From positions 4,345,502 to 4,409,501 of the forward strand of contig NC_087393.1 in NCBI RefSeq assembly GCF_963675165.1: 64,000 nt of DNA. Reading direction: 5' to 3'. This DNA comes from Halichondria panicea (taxonomy: Eukaryota; Porifera; Demospongiae; Suberitida; Halichondriidae). Under the pieces are notes generated by a model. That model was not told where the DNA came from, searched no databases, and was given only the letters and a program-made list of their open reading frames with translations. Below are positions 12,880-23,916 of the stretch, one piece after another (position 1 is the stretch's first letter; every line of letters begins with the position of its first letter). The translations under genes were made by a program, and so were the position numbers.

Positions 12880-14085
12880 GTCTAATAATGCTATCAATGC
12901 TGCAAACGCAGCACAATGGCAACCAGGTGGGCGCGCAGCGCATACCATAAGACCTCGACACTTTTTAATCATTACGAAGCCAGAGGTCGCTTCTTTAGAG
13001 GTTGAAAAATTATATTGAAGTCCTGATGTCGCATATTTAGAGGGTCGCATTGTAAAAGATCCATCTTCTAGACTATTAGGTTCTCACAATTCAGTTTAAC
13101 AATCTCAATCATTCAACAACATGAGATACGTAGAGCTGAGGTAGAGCTGAGGTTTGGAAATCTGGGAGCTAGCTGAGGCCGAGGATAACCTAGAGCATAG
13201 ATACTATAAATTATCTATGCCTAGAGGAAGGGGATTAAGTTTGGAAACAACACCATTTCACGCGGCCCGCTTGTTGCACCGGAAATTGACAGGAAGTTAA
13301 TTTAATGAGAGGAGATGAGGAAAAAGAATTACAATTGCTAAGCTGCTATTATAGAGATGCTCTGGTTGCTGGAAATAACATATCCTCAACAAACATTGAA
13401 CTTGAAACAACAAGGCATGCATTCATTATTATAGACTTCACACAATCACACAATTTTGATGCTTAGACTACATACATAAAAATGTTTACAAACACAAAAT
13501 ATAATTTTTATGAGTCTGGCGCCCTTTTAGGTAGGCAATGGTGTATTCTCGTCATCGGTCACTGTTTAGCTCTTGCAAAAGAATTTACTAATCATTAATG
13601 CCTATATTAAACAGTGAGGTTATCATGTGTCCCTCCTCTCTGCCGTTGGCATATATACAAAAGGGTCTTGGTAGACTTTCAGATCTTCTGAGTACCCTGG
13701 GAAAAAATGTATGCTGAAGTATATTTCCAAAACGATAAAGGTTAGCAAGGAAAATCTTTTCTTACTGCACATCAGGATCATTAAGCAACATGTAGAACTA
13801 AACAATAGTGATGTACAATTTATTGTTAACCAGTAGCTCCTCCGCAAAACAATTTGAATCCAGCAAATATTCAACATTAAAAGCATAATGCTCAACTTGG
13901 CTATGCCTATACTGTGCTCCCTCTACACTCTGATCACTCTCAAGCAACCGTGACTACGTCCTAGCTCAAGATATCCCCCACAAAGTTTCTTACATGCCGA
14001 TTCCTAGCTAAATACATGTAAATAGTGTAACATGGAGCTCTGAAATCAAATAAATTAAGTCAATGATGTAAACCATACATTTACT
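12880..14085. other. Intergenic stretch without recognised gene
   Basis: Only short, low-complexity or AT-rich reading frames occur. A short direct repeat (GTAGAGCTGAG twice) sits near 13130-13150. No RNA gene or conserved protein was recognised. Confidence 0.5.
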
Positions 14086-14142
14086 TAGTCTCATGAATCA
14101 GCCGCCGTTAACACCAGGAACGGCGGCTGATTCATGAGACTA
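14086..14142. mobile_element. 57-bp hairpin micro-MITE with 9-bp target duplication
   Basis: Two perfect 24-bp arms (TAGTCTCATGAATCAGCC inward) surround a 9-base loop, AACACCAGG. Perfect 9-bp direct repeats, ACATTTACT, flank it at 14077-14085 and 14143-14151. The TAG...CTA ends and duplication length match the elements at 776, 48354 and 49458. It is among the smallest such insertions one could expect. Confidence 0.85.
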
Positions 14143-14211
14143 ACATTTACTAAGAATAATGTACAGACTAGCTCTGCCAGTGCTTTAACAGATCTACTAA
14201 TTTTACAGTAG

Positions 14212-14412
14212 GAGTCTTATCACTTAATTTATGTTCCGTTGGTGATTTTATCTGAAGTTTTCTGTGGTTTGAAGCAAATATAATGATGGAGTATTGTGCA
14301 ATCCAATTTATGTATAGTCGAGAACACATAATTATAAAAAGTTGGCGCCGGCAATATCAGACTATAATATATGAGACAACTGTACTATAGTAGTACTAGT
14401 ACCCATCCATGC
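14212..14412 (+). repeat. Duplicate of LRRK 3' flank
   Basis: This is a diverged second copy of 10965-11230, with blocks in the same order (CTTATCACTTAA, GTTCCGTTGGTGATTTTAT, ATAATGATGGAG, GCAATATCAGACTATAAT, ATGAGACAACTGTA). It shows that sequence downstream of LRRK was duplicated before the region decayed. Confidence 0.65.
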
Positions 14413-14839
14413 AGTATAGACGTGCATGCATGCGAAACGTCACGAGTCCACCATGCATGCAGTGCATGATAATGAATAGCAATGTGCATTCTGATTAATT
14501 ATCATGCATTTCCTATCAGTAGAAATCAGCAAGCTCCCCCCCCTTTTTTATTATACAAGCTAGGCTAGAGAGGTGCATGTGTGTGTGATGGATATAGAGG
14601 TTGGTAGTGGATTATTCTGGCAAGCATAATTATATATTTATAGGCTCATTTTTTGGTGAGAATTATACTGGCATTATTTGATAATGGTTGTGCGAGGAAA
14701 TGGGGTCTATGTTGTGTTTTGGAGGACTAATGTGGGAATAATAATTATATGCAATTTGGCTGTATGGTGATCAGCTCATGCAGTGTACAAGGTAATTAAA
14801 TCCTTATAACCAAACTCCTTTAACTTAATTGATGCTCTC

Positions 14840-15440
14840 CATGCAGGTAGCTAAGTGGAGCCAAAAACGTCAATAACAGTGTATGACATTGGTGTGTCTG
14901 AAATGAACACGGCTAAACCTCAAACCAGCACACTCAGTGTCACTACTGACTACACTACAAGTGCACGAGTATGACAAGTTCGTCAACTCCCTGGATGACC
15001 GTACATGTACATTATATATTTATAGCTATATTTCGAGAGTCACTATACATAAACTTTTGCAGAATAACTGTATAGAAAGGATTTCGCAGATTTAATTTTT
15101 GCTGACTACACTGTAAAAAATGGTGTGTGGTTTTGACGCAAGTGCGTGACTATTGTGGCAATTATCAGGAAAAAACGCAATAAAAAACGCACGTTTGCCA
15201 CAATAGCCACGCACTCTGCGTCAAAACCACACATCATTTTTTACAGTGTATATAGCAGCCTTTAATGTGCATTCATTCATGCATGTGATATAAATGTTCA
15301 CAGTGCATGTACATGCTTGATCAGCAAAAAACGTGAGCATTTTCTATCCTCGAAATGTACCCATGTACACTATATACAGTATGTCATAGCCTCTCCTATC
15401 GGTGATATCATCAACATGATCATGAGGAATTGACATTAAA
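14840..15440 (+). pseudogene. Wrecked cytoplasmic-tail exon of a Notch-ligand-like paralog
   Basis: From ATGCAGGTAG at about 14844 the DNA tracks the last exon of the intact gene at 15741-17124: shared AACACGGCTAAACCTCAAACCA-like stretch, then CTACAAGTGCACGAGTATGAC against CTACAAGAGCACGAGTATGAC in the intact copy. A weaker match resumes near 15388 (CCTCTCCTATCGGTGA). Stops interrupt every frame and a hairpin element at 15109-15248 lies between the two matching parts. Confidence 0.65.
15109..15248. mobile_element. 140-bp hairpin MITE with TA target duplication
   Basis: Nearly the whole element folds back on itself: CACTGTAAAAAATG with GTGTGGTTTTGACGCA faces its reverse complement at the right end, which closes with CATTTTTTACAGTG. 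TA flanks both ends (15107-15108 and 15249-15250), as for Tc1/mariner-type elements. It sits inside the decayed paralog at 14840-15440. Confidence 0.85.
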
Positions 15441-15740
15441 TAGGTATACAAGTGGTGTGGTGAGGATGAGTGTTCAATGACGCAATAAGTATTTGTTATG
15501 ACTTTGTCTTTTACCAGGAACAAATGAGCTCCTGCTTTTACTGTCCGATTAACCTTATACCAAAATTAGAAGCTATAAACACTTGAGTTGGCACTTGTAT
15601 TTTTCATGAGGGTCCTTCCTGTTAGTAGGACATGACCTCACTAGACACTAGATCTAGCAGTAAATTATTATGGAAGCTCATTCAGTCATACGTACATCAA
15701 TAGCTAGCCTAACTTTAGTTTGCAGTAAATATTGAGAAGA

Positions 15741-17124
15741 ATGAAACTGCTGTTATTTCTTTGTATGGTGAGTTGGTTGCTGTATATGGTAACGTGTTGT
15801 GCAAAAGATGTATCCATTCCCTCCCATGCAGGTGTGTGCTGTGGTGTGTGACTATGAGCTTAGGGTGAGGGTCCACTCATATCTGAATGAAGACAGTAGA
15901 TGTGCCACTTGCACTCCCTCCCTGGTCAACCCGATGTACGGTTGCTGTGACAACCAGACCAACACAGGAGTGTGCAGTGGAGATGAACTTTGCGATATTT
16001 TCTTCCGATACTGCCTGAGGTCATTAGGAGCGACAGGGATACGATGTCCACTCAACGTCACTGCTGTGGATACATTTTTGTTTCTTTCCAACACTGACAT
16101 TCTATTGGATATTGGGGACACAGTACTGGGGTCTGAGAACCCATTCTTATACTCTGGACCTGTCTGGATGGTAAGAAATTGCAATTCTAATTTATTGATG
16201 CATTTTACAGTTACGATGTATGTACAATATAAGTATTAACTGTCACATTTCTATAGGGTTTTCAGTTTTACCTGATGGCCAAAGACAGTGGCATACCAGA
16301 TGGAGTGGGTGCTAAAGACATTGATTCGTTTGCTATTGATCTAAACATTGAGGGTGGTCAGAGACTGAAGCCACAAGTGTTCCAAGGAAGGTTTAGGATC
16401 GCTGAGATTGAGCTGAGCTTTGAGGTGATCTGTACGGACAACTACAGCTTCCCCAACTGCACGTCATGTGACCCGGGTACCTCTAACATGTGCACTCAGA
16501 GAGGGACAGGTGAGCAGTGCTATAATCTATTTATGTAAAAATTGGACCCACTCACTGCAGCCACGACTCTACCCCCACCCGACCCACCTGGACCAAATGA
16601 CGTTACTACAGGTGTTCTAGTGATATAAGTTTAGAAACAGCTCTTTCATGTTACCCTTTCTATTGCAGATGTGAGATCAAATGGTACAACAGCTGCTATA
16701 GCGGGTGGTGTAGTTGGGGGACTGGTGGGTGTTGTGCTGATTGCAGTGATAGTCATTGTCATAGTGATTATCGTTAAGAACAAACAAGAGTCATCTGAAA
16801 ATGACAGTAGGTCTATGTCACGTCAGTGTGTGTACTGTACAATAACTTGATACTTTGATCTATGCAGGTAGTGGAGAAACAGCCAATGATGACATAATAA
16901 TATGTCAAAACAATGCAGTGTACGGTGTGAACACTCAAACCAACACTCTCACTACTACTGGTCTACTCCCTTCCTCGCTACAAGAGCACGAGTATGACTA
17001 CCCCCTGCATGATATATCGGAGCCCCTCCCATCGGTGTATGAAAGTGTGGATGATAATAACAAGGAACTCATGGTAAATGTAAATGTTAGCTATGCAACT
17101 GTTCCTGAGCGTTGGACAGACTAG
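15741..17124 (+). CDS. Notch-ligand-like MNNL membrane protein without EGF repeats
   Basis: Six exons (15741-15767, 15832-16170, 16257-16509, 16561-16611, 16669-16806, 16868-17124) give 354 residues. The signal peptide MKLLLFLCMVCAVVC is split by a 64-bp intron. Residues 16-185 follow the MNNL domain of Delta and Jagged: paired cysteines, CDIFFRYCLRSL (compare the FF..CL core), then SFEVICTDNYSFPNCTSC, which matches the start of a DSL domain but ends before its remaining cysteines. No EGF repeats follow. A short Pro/Thr linker leads to a strong Val/Ile-rich membrane helix (AGGVVGGLVGVVLIAVIVIV) and an 85-residue tail with tyrosines in SVYESV and VSYATV. In DSL ligands MNNL plus DSL binds Notch. 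Binding with so short a DSL is uncertain, so a diverged receptor role is also possible. Decayed copies lie on both sides. Confidence 0.8.
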
Positions 17125-17379
17125 TGATAATAATGATGATGTCAACTTATGGCAATGACTTTAACTGATGTACACAATTATTTTTATTTGGAATTCGATG
17201 AAATCAGTTGTCCCTTAATCATTAGTTTTTAGCTGAATACAATATGACGTGATCTTGTGAAAGGGGTTTTCTTTTGTGACATTCGTAATAGCAACCATCT
17301 TGTGCAGGCCCTTCCTGTATTGTAGCATGTTCGCTTCACTGCATGTATCTCAGATTCTGAGCAACACATCAATAGCTAT

Positions 17380-17660
17380 ATAGCTTTAGTTTGGAGGACT
17401 TGTGAAGAATTACTTGTGAAGAATTACTGAACATGGATTAAGTTACTGCCATTTCTTTGCGAGGTGGCGCTAGGGTATGTATATTGCAGAGGATTGTGAC
17501 CCAATCTGTGAGTTGCATGTGAGTGACAATGAGCTGCGGGTAAAGATCCACTATTAGATCTATATAGCTAGTCTAGTGGAAGCAGGGTCTCCTTGTGCTG
17601 ATGCTGATAATCTTGTTGCTGTCAGTGGTCGTGGTGATGTGTGTACGGACAGCTCAGGGG
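17380..17660 (+). pseudogene. Wrecked 5' exons and membrane helix of a second paralog
   Basis: AATAGCTATATAGCTTTAGTTTG matches the 5' flank of the intact gene, then a CTGCCATTTCTTTGC signal-peptide-like stretch and a block reading CELHVSDNELRVKIHY, close to CDYELRVRVHSY of the intact protein, ending at TAG near 17556. A hydrophobic block (VLMLIILLLSVVVVMCV) follows at 17595-17645, like a membrane exon. The centre of the gene is missing. Confidence 0.6.
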
Positions 17661-17699
17661 AAGACCATTCAAAATACCCATTTGCAAGGCAAGCTGTTT

Positions 17700-18163
17700 A
17701 TGCACCAAACATGGAAGCAAACAATTAACGTAAAATTACCTTTTACAAGATCAAGAGATGATGTATTTGTTTGTTTTCACAGGAGAAATCACTTCCTATA
17801 TACTGTAGACGTTTACATTCACTCCCGCAGACAATTAATTAACCTGCATGTATCTGGGCTCCAGAGGACATTAATATTATACATGCAGTTGTTCCTTCAT
17901 GACTGCCTTATATATATATATTAATCGATGATTGCTATCTGGAGCAGATTACAGTATAGAGGAAGGAATTATGTACGTTCAATATTTATGTACAATGCAT
18001 GTAGTTCTGCATGCTTGTGAACGTTCACAATGTGTAAGAAGTTAAAAAATGAGACAAAAATATACTCTATATATAGTGTAAAATTCAATGTTCTGGCATA
18101 GTACTGACAAAAATGCATCATAAAAAAGGATATGTATTTTATAAGTCGTTAAATTTATATAGT
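17700..18163. other. Intergenic, no gene seen
   Basis: AT-rich DNA between the decayed ligand copy and the 3' end of LLGL. I see no conserved protein, RNA gene or clear repeat. It should contain the LLGL 3' UTR. Confidence 0.5.
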
Positions 18164-21100
18164 TCAAAGAGCTCTCTCTTGGAATTCTTTGAAGCTTTGT
18201 GGGCTGCCAACATCGAATTGAAACTGTTGCTGCTGACGCGGGTCCTTGCTCTTGACTATCTCATCGCTATCTCGCTCATCTGTGGGGGGTAGGAGGTCAC
18301 GGTCTGTGGGGAGCGGGAGGTCACGGTCGGGGGTGGACGCCACAGTAGTGACGGACTTGCGAGGACTCTCAATCTGGAGAAAAGAAAATAGTGATGATGG
18401 AACATTCTTTCAGCTACATGTATATACATGTATATCTTCTAATTTATCGGGCACTTCTAATTACCCCGGACACTCTTTTGGGCAATTTTCGCTGTTCTAA
18501 TACAACGGACACTCCAGTGCTTTAATATTACATTCGTTCTAAATATCCGGACAATACCTTGAATTACACTCATAGATGGCAAGTAAGACTTAGAGTGCTG
18601 CAGTTAGATAGCTTTGAGTAGCTAGTTTTAGATAGCTAGTGCAACTACCGTATAGCGGGTAATTTTCGTGGGGTAAAATATTCGTTATTTTCGTGGGAAG
18701 GCTGACCTCCATGAAATTTTATCATAGGCGTGGCTTATCTGAACGTAGGAATGCCGTGCAGCCACGAGACTAAACGAAATTTTTACTCACGAAAACTACC
18801 ATTTCTCGAGTTGAACGAATTTTTTACCCCACAAAACTTACCCGCTATACGGTATTCAGTTGCACACTGTTCTATTAAACTTAGCTAGCTCGCATGCAGC
18901 TGCTTGCTTGTTCTAATTATTCCGGACACTTCGCATGATCTGTTCCAATTATACCTGGACAATTTCCAAAATAATTATTTTTTGCTGTCCAATAAATTAG
19001 AAGATATACGTATATACAATTATCAATTATATACATTTGGTATCAAGCTCAGGCAACGTACGTACATACTGATCTGTTGCATTCATATTGTGTATATACA
19101 CGGTACACACTGTAGAGCGTGGAATCTCTACCCTCTATACGTGTACAGTACTGCACAACACACTGAGTCAATCATACTGCTAGTGTCATGAGATCCAGAG
19201 GGGGGCTTTTTGCTGTTTTCGACCCAACCCTACTTATTAGCACTACCGTGCTAATGATCCATAAGTGTGTCGTGTAATGCTATTGAGTGTATAGCTACCG
19301 TACGTACATGTATGTATGGTTTGAAACAACCAGCCCGATAAACAATGCATGAGTGTGTGAAGAGAAACTTGTTTATTGTGGTCACTCTACACCCTTCATA
19401 ATAACAGCCAGGTTAATAGGCCCAAAGTCTCCATAGCGTGTGTTTCAGGCTGTATTAGTAAGACTACTTTATATTTTTCAGCCACAGCCACTGTTGATCT
19501 GCCTAAGGGTGACCACCACATACATTATGTACAGTTTATGTACGTATGTAAACAGGTTTCACAATATTACTCACATGTGTGACTTCGAAGATGGGCTCTC
19601 TATTTGCCGACTTTGGAGTGTTTGGCGTGAGCATAAGAGGAGACACATGTTTTGTGGGCAATGAGAAGTGAAACTCCAACCGTGCATCCTCTGTGATAGA
19701 GCCGCGAGTGAACTCAGAGGGTGAGCGTTGGTGGAGGAGGGTGCCGTTGCGGGCCATCGTGAAGTTCCGCTGACCAATAGCATCAGCGGAATCCACACAG
19801 TCTTCTTTGTAGACTAGTTTGAGGTCTGGTAAAGTGAACACGGAGAGGTAGCCATCACTGCCCATTGTAAGAATCGCAGAATAACCTGTATGAGCCATTG
19901 ATGTAGGTCAATCATTGTGGTTGAATTAAACCATAGCTTAGGAAAGACTAATTATTATTGTCAAATTGAACATTTATATAGCGTGAGGGCCAATTATTTC
20001 TGTGTCAGAATTCCCTAAAAGTACACCTACATGTACTACACAACACTACAGTCAGCCCCTCCCCCTCACCTGCCACCCTGACGTAATGTGCTGAGACAAT
20101 GTGATACAGGTCCGACTCGTTCTGCTTTAGTTTGACTCTATACTTCTTCTTCATGTTGGGCAGACTAGCGACCTTCAACCCTTCTTCAGTGACCACCACC
20201 AAATACTGAGTGCCCCGTGAGCTGCTGTGATAGCTGCCTGCATCGTTGATATCTAGTAGGTAGTTCTGGTGGTCCACTACCCCGGCAAAGATGACCGCAA
20301 GGTTCTTCTTTTGGCTGAACTCACGCTCTGTGTGGTGTGTGGTATAGAACTTTATAAGAGCCACAAAATGCATCCTATAATACAAGTTTAGTTATATGGC
20401 CATGGTTAGGGTAGGGTTTACATACATCCACGTAGCGATGATTATGGTTTGTAAAGAAAGTAGACACATAAAAGTGCGTATGTCTATGAGAGAAACATAC
20501 GTGTATCATAGAAGATCTAGAGCTAGCATACAGAGATCCTGATTTAATGTCATAATGCAATGCATTGTAAGTTTTCAGACCAACAATGCACAATCAATGA
20601 CGTCATGCAGCTACGTACACTAATGTCACGAATGCAACCCTCTTGATGGCATGCTCTAATTTATAACCCACCGATTGGCATGACGATGGGGGACCGAGTG
20701 TCCCTGTGTCTGCCTGAGGGCATGTCCACAGAGTATCCGAGGACACTGCCCTGGTTAGTACCCACCAGGATCGAGTAAACCCTTGAGTGCCCTGTGAGGG
20801 GGGAGGGGGGGATACATGTATGTACATTACCAGGAGTGCATGATTACAAATGACCTTTTTAGAGTAAGCAAAGCAATTTGTTGATTATAGCTAAGAACTA
20901 TAAATTGGGGAACAACAGAACTGGTGTTTAATTCTGAAGCAGTAGATATGGACTCACAGCAGCGTACACAAAATTAATATACCGGTAAATGGTACAAACT
21001 ACATAGTGAATATAAACGGGTACGTACCTCCAATCTGAACAGGAGCAGTAAAGTTGATAGTCTTTATAATGTCCCTCCTGGGTGGGAGGGGTGTGGCTTC

Positions 21101-23855
21101 TACAGAAGCATCGGTTGAAGCCGCACGTCCTGATCCACCCCCTATTCCACCGGTCCGATTTTTCATGGATGGACGAGTGCTCCCAGAGCGTTGCAAATTG
21201 GGCCGCATAGAACGCTGTGTACTTTGCAGTCCTCTCATGCTTCGCCGGACATCGAAACGCTTGAGTGACTGTCGGAATGACTTGCGGATACTCTGCATAC
21301 GAGAGAGGGCTCCACCTTGGTCAGGTGAGGCTGTGGAGGGAGGGAGGGTGGCAGTCATGATGTATAGACAAGGGAAAATTAACAGAAGGCAGGGCTGCAT
21401 CCAGGATTTTGGATCAGGGGGGAGAATTGGGCAAACTAAAAATGTAGGAGGGGTGAAGTCATCAGAATTATAACTAAATCTGCCAGATCCTAGGGGGGGG
21501 GCGAATTACCCCCCTCGCCCCCCCCTCAATGCAGCCCTGGAAGGTATACATGGATGTATCTCCAGGGAGATAGGAGTTAGCTACATGTAGATGTACATGG
21601 TTCATTCTAGGGGATATGTTTCATACAGTACGTGTTGTGTGAACTCACTCTCATTGAAGGTGCAGTGCACGTGAATGGTCTGGTTCTTGGTGTAGTCCAC
21701 AATGGTGAAGCCATACATGCACCCAACTCCAATCCTGTAAACACGAGAAACACGATGACACAGATCTCAATACCATTACTGATTGACAGCGAATATACGT
21801 ATGTACACTAATCATTCGGTTACTACAAACTTCAACAGCAAAAATGAGACATGCACTAGCTGGTTGTGAGAGTTCTTAGTTACATGTAACAGGAGTGCAC
21901 TGGTAAAAACTAATACCACCACAAATGTATGACTCTGCCCACTATAGCTATTTCCCTCCACTGACTCACATTCCCTGGTCCTTGGCCAGAGCCACAGCTG
22001 TCACGGGCACTTTGGGAAAGATGCCCACACAGTAGCGGGGTTGGAATCCAGGGGGACACTCAATATTGTCCGTTCGCAGATCCATAGGGGCTTGGAAGTT
22101 TCGCCCCCTCTGTCGAGGATCGTCCCTCATGATGGAGACACGGTGCTGTGGTATTGGGATGGAGGCAGACTGATTATTGATGGCGAATAACAGGGTCATT
22201 CCCGCTTCTATGCCGACCAATAGTTTGTCCTCGTAGAACTGGATGCAGGAGACTTGGATCTGGTCGTCATCACTACGGGGGTCCCAGAATCCAAACTACG
22301 GAGGGGGTGTGGGATTGGTGTACGTTAAAATACTAAAAAGAGGGAAAGCTTGTGTTGACAGACAGTAAAAACATAGCAAAAAAACTGCCGTGACCAGGAT
22401 TCGAACCTGGGTTATTACGGCCACAACGTAATGTCCTAACCTCTAGACGATCACGGCTTCACACAACCTACAGTGTATAAACTACGGCCCCAGGGTACAG
22501 CTACAGCTAGTATGAAGTATCACAGATGAGATATTAGTGCTACAGTATAATGTATTTATGACAAACTGATGCAATAGTGACATTGCTATACTTGCTACAA
22601 AATGATCTGCAACAATTTTCTTTCTCTCTACCTCTCTACCCAATTCATATGCTCACATGTTTGGGTTTCTTCACTTTCTCCTCATCTTCAGTGTCACTGT
22701 CCGGAGTGGTAGAGCGGAAAAACTCTGAGTCTCCTCCAGAGATGAAGAATTTAGATAAACGCAACACGTAGAGCAGGTACATATTGCCTGAGGGGAGGGA
22801 GGGAGGGAGGGAGGGGGGCATTCATTAAACTAGGTTTGAATTGTTGAAAGAGATAGACTTACTGTCTTTGATGTCCCAAAACTTGACCGTACCATCTTCA
22901 TGCCTGAATTTGTGTGAGAGGGAGAGAGACAATAATAGTATCATGTACAATGTAGTTGAGAACATTCATTTCTCATAATTTTGTGAAAATAAATACACAC
23001 AGTATTTACTTATACTAGCGCAGACACCGCAAAACCATAAGCCTTGATCTTGTCATGTGATAATTATGTGATAATTACACACGGCAAGGACACACTCAAT
23101 CCTCATCACATTAACACGTACCCTGAAATGAGTAGCTCTCTGTTGTCGTTCCTGGCAGGGTCGACGACTCCACCATCAATGGGCCACATTTTACACTGAG
23201 CACTGTAGATAGTCTCCAACTGTACCCTACCGACTTGAGAGATGGTCTGTACCACCTCCTTGCTCACGTCACTGTACACTTGTATCGCCTTCACGGGTGA
23301 GTTGTGCATGCTGTACAAGTAGGGGGGCTGCAGGACTGGTAAGCTGGGGGGGGGGGTTATTTGATTGAAAATGATTACACTCAAAACGAAAATAGTTACT
23401 CATTAGATTTAACTTTGAAAGACCAAAACTTATCAATGAGTAGAGTAATCAATTTAGTATGTAGATCTCTATGTACCACATGATCCATGATCTAACAGGT
23501 CAAATTCATCTGCTTGACAAAACCAAAGCCGACTATAATTACATGATCTTTCACACACCATTCAACAACCTATTAACCCCGTCACTTACTCTGGCAGTGT
23601 GAGCTCAACAAAGAGTATCTCCTGCTCCAGCAGTAGCACCAGGATCTTCCTTGTGGTTGTGCTACCCACACCGTCTCCGTTAGAATAGTTGACTATCCCC
23701 GAGTCTCTGTCGGCCTGTTGGTCCTCGAGAACGTGCATGCCTTTCACGGGGGATGTCAGTTGCAGCGTCTCTGTCTCCCCACCGTTCACTATGGTGATGC
23801 TGTCTCCGTCTACCAGGTCCAGGGGAGCACCCCCACTCATTATCTGCATGTTGTC

Positions 23856-23916
<61 letters not shown>

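Noticed and set aside
13623..13895. 90-codon frame on the - strand
   Set aside because: Hydrophobic, AT-driven composition, no splice or homology signal; treated as chance.
15852..16184. 110-codon frame on the - strand
   Set aside because: Antisense shadow of the MNNL exon of the Notch-ligand-like gene.
20328..20385. Earlier acceptor for the LLGL exon ending at 20070
   Set aside because: The AG at the left of GATGCATTTTG would put the exon in a frame that stops after seven codons; the acceptor at 20328-20330 restores the family sequence.
21054..21473. 139-codon frame on the + strand
   Set aside because: It is antisense to the LLGL aPKC-site exon and runs into a G-run element; codon texture is a shadow.
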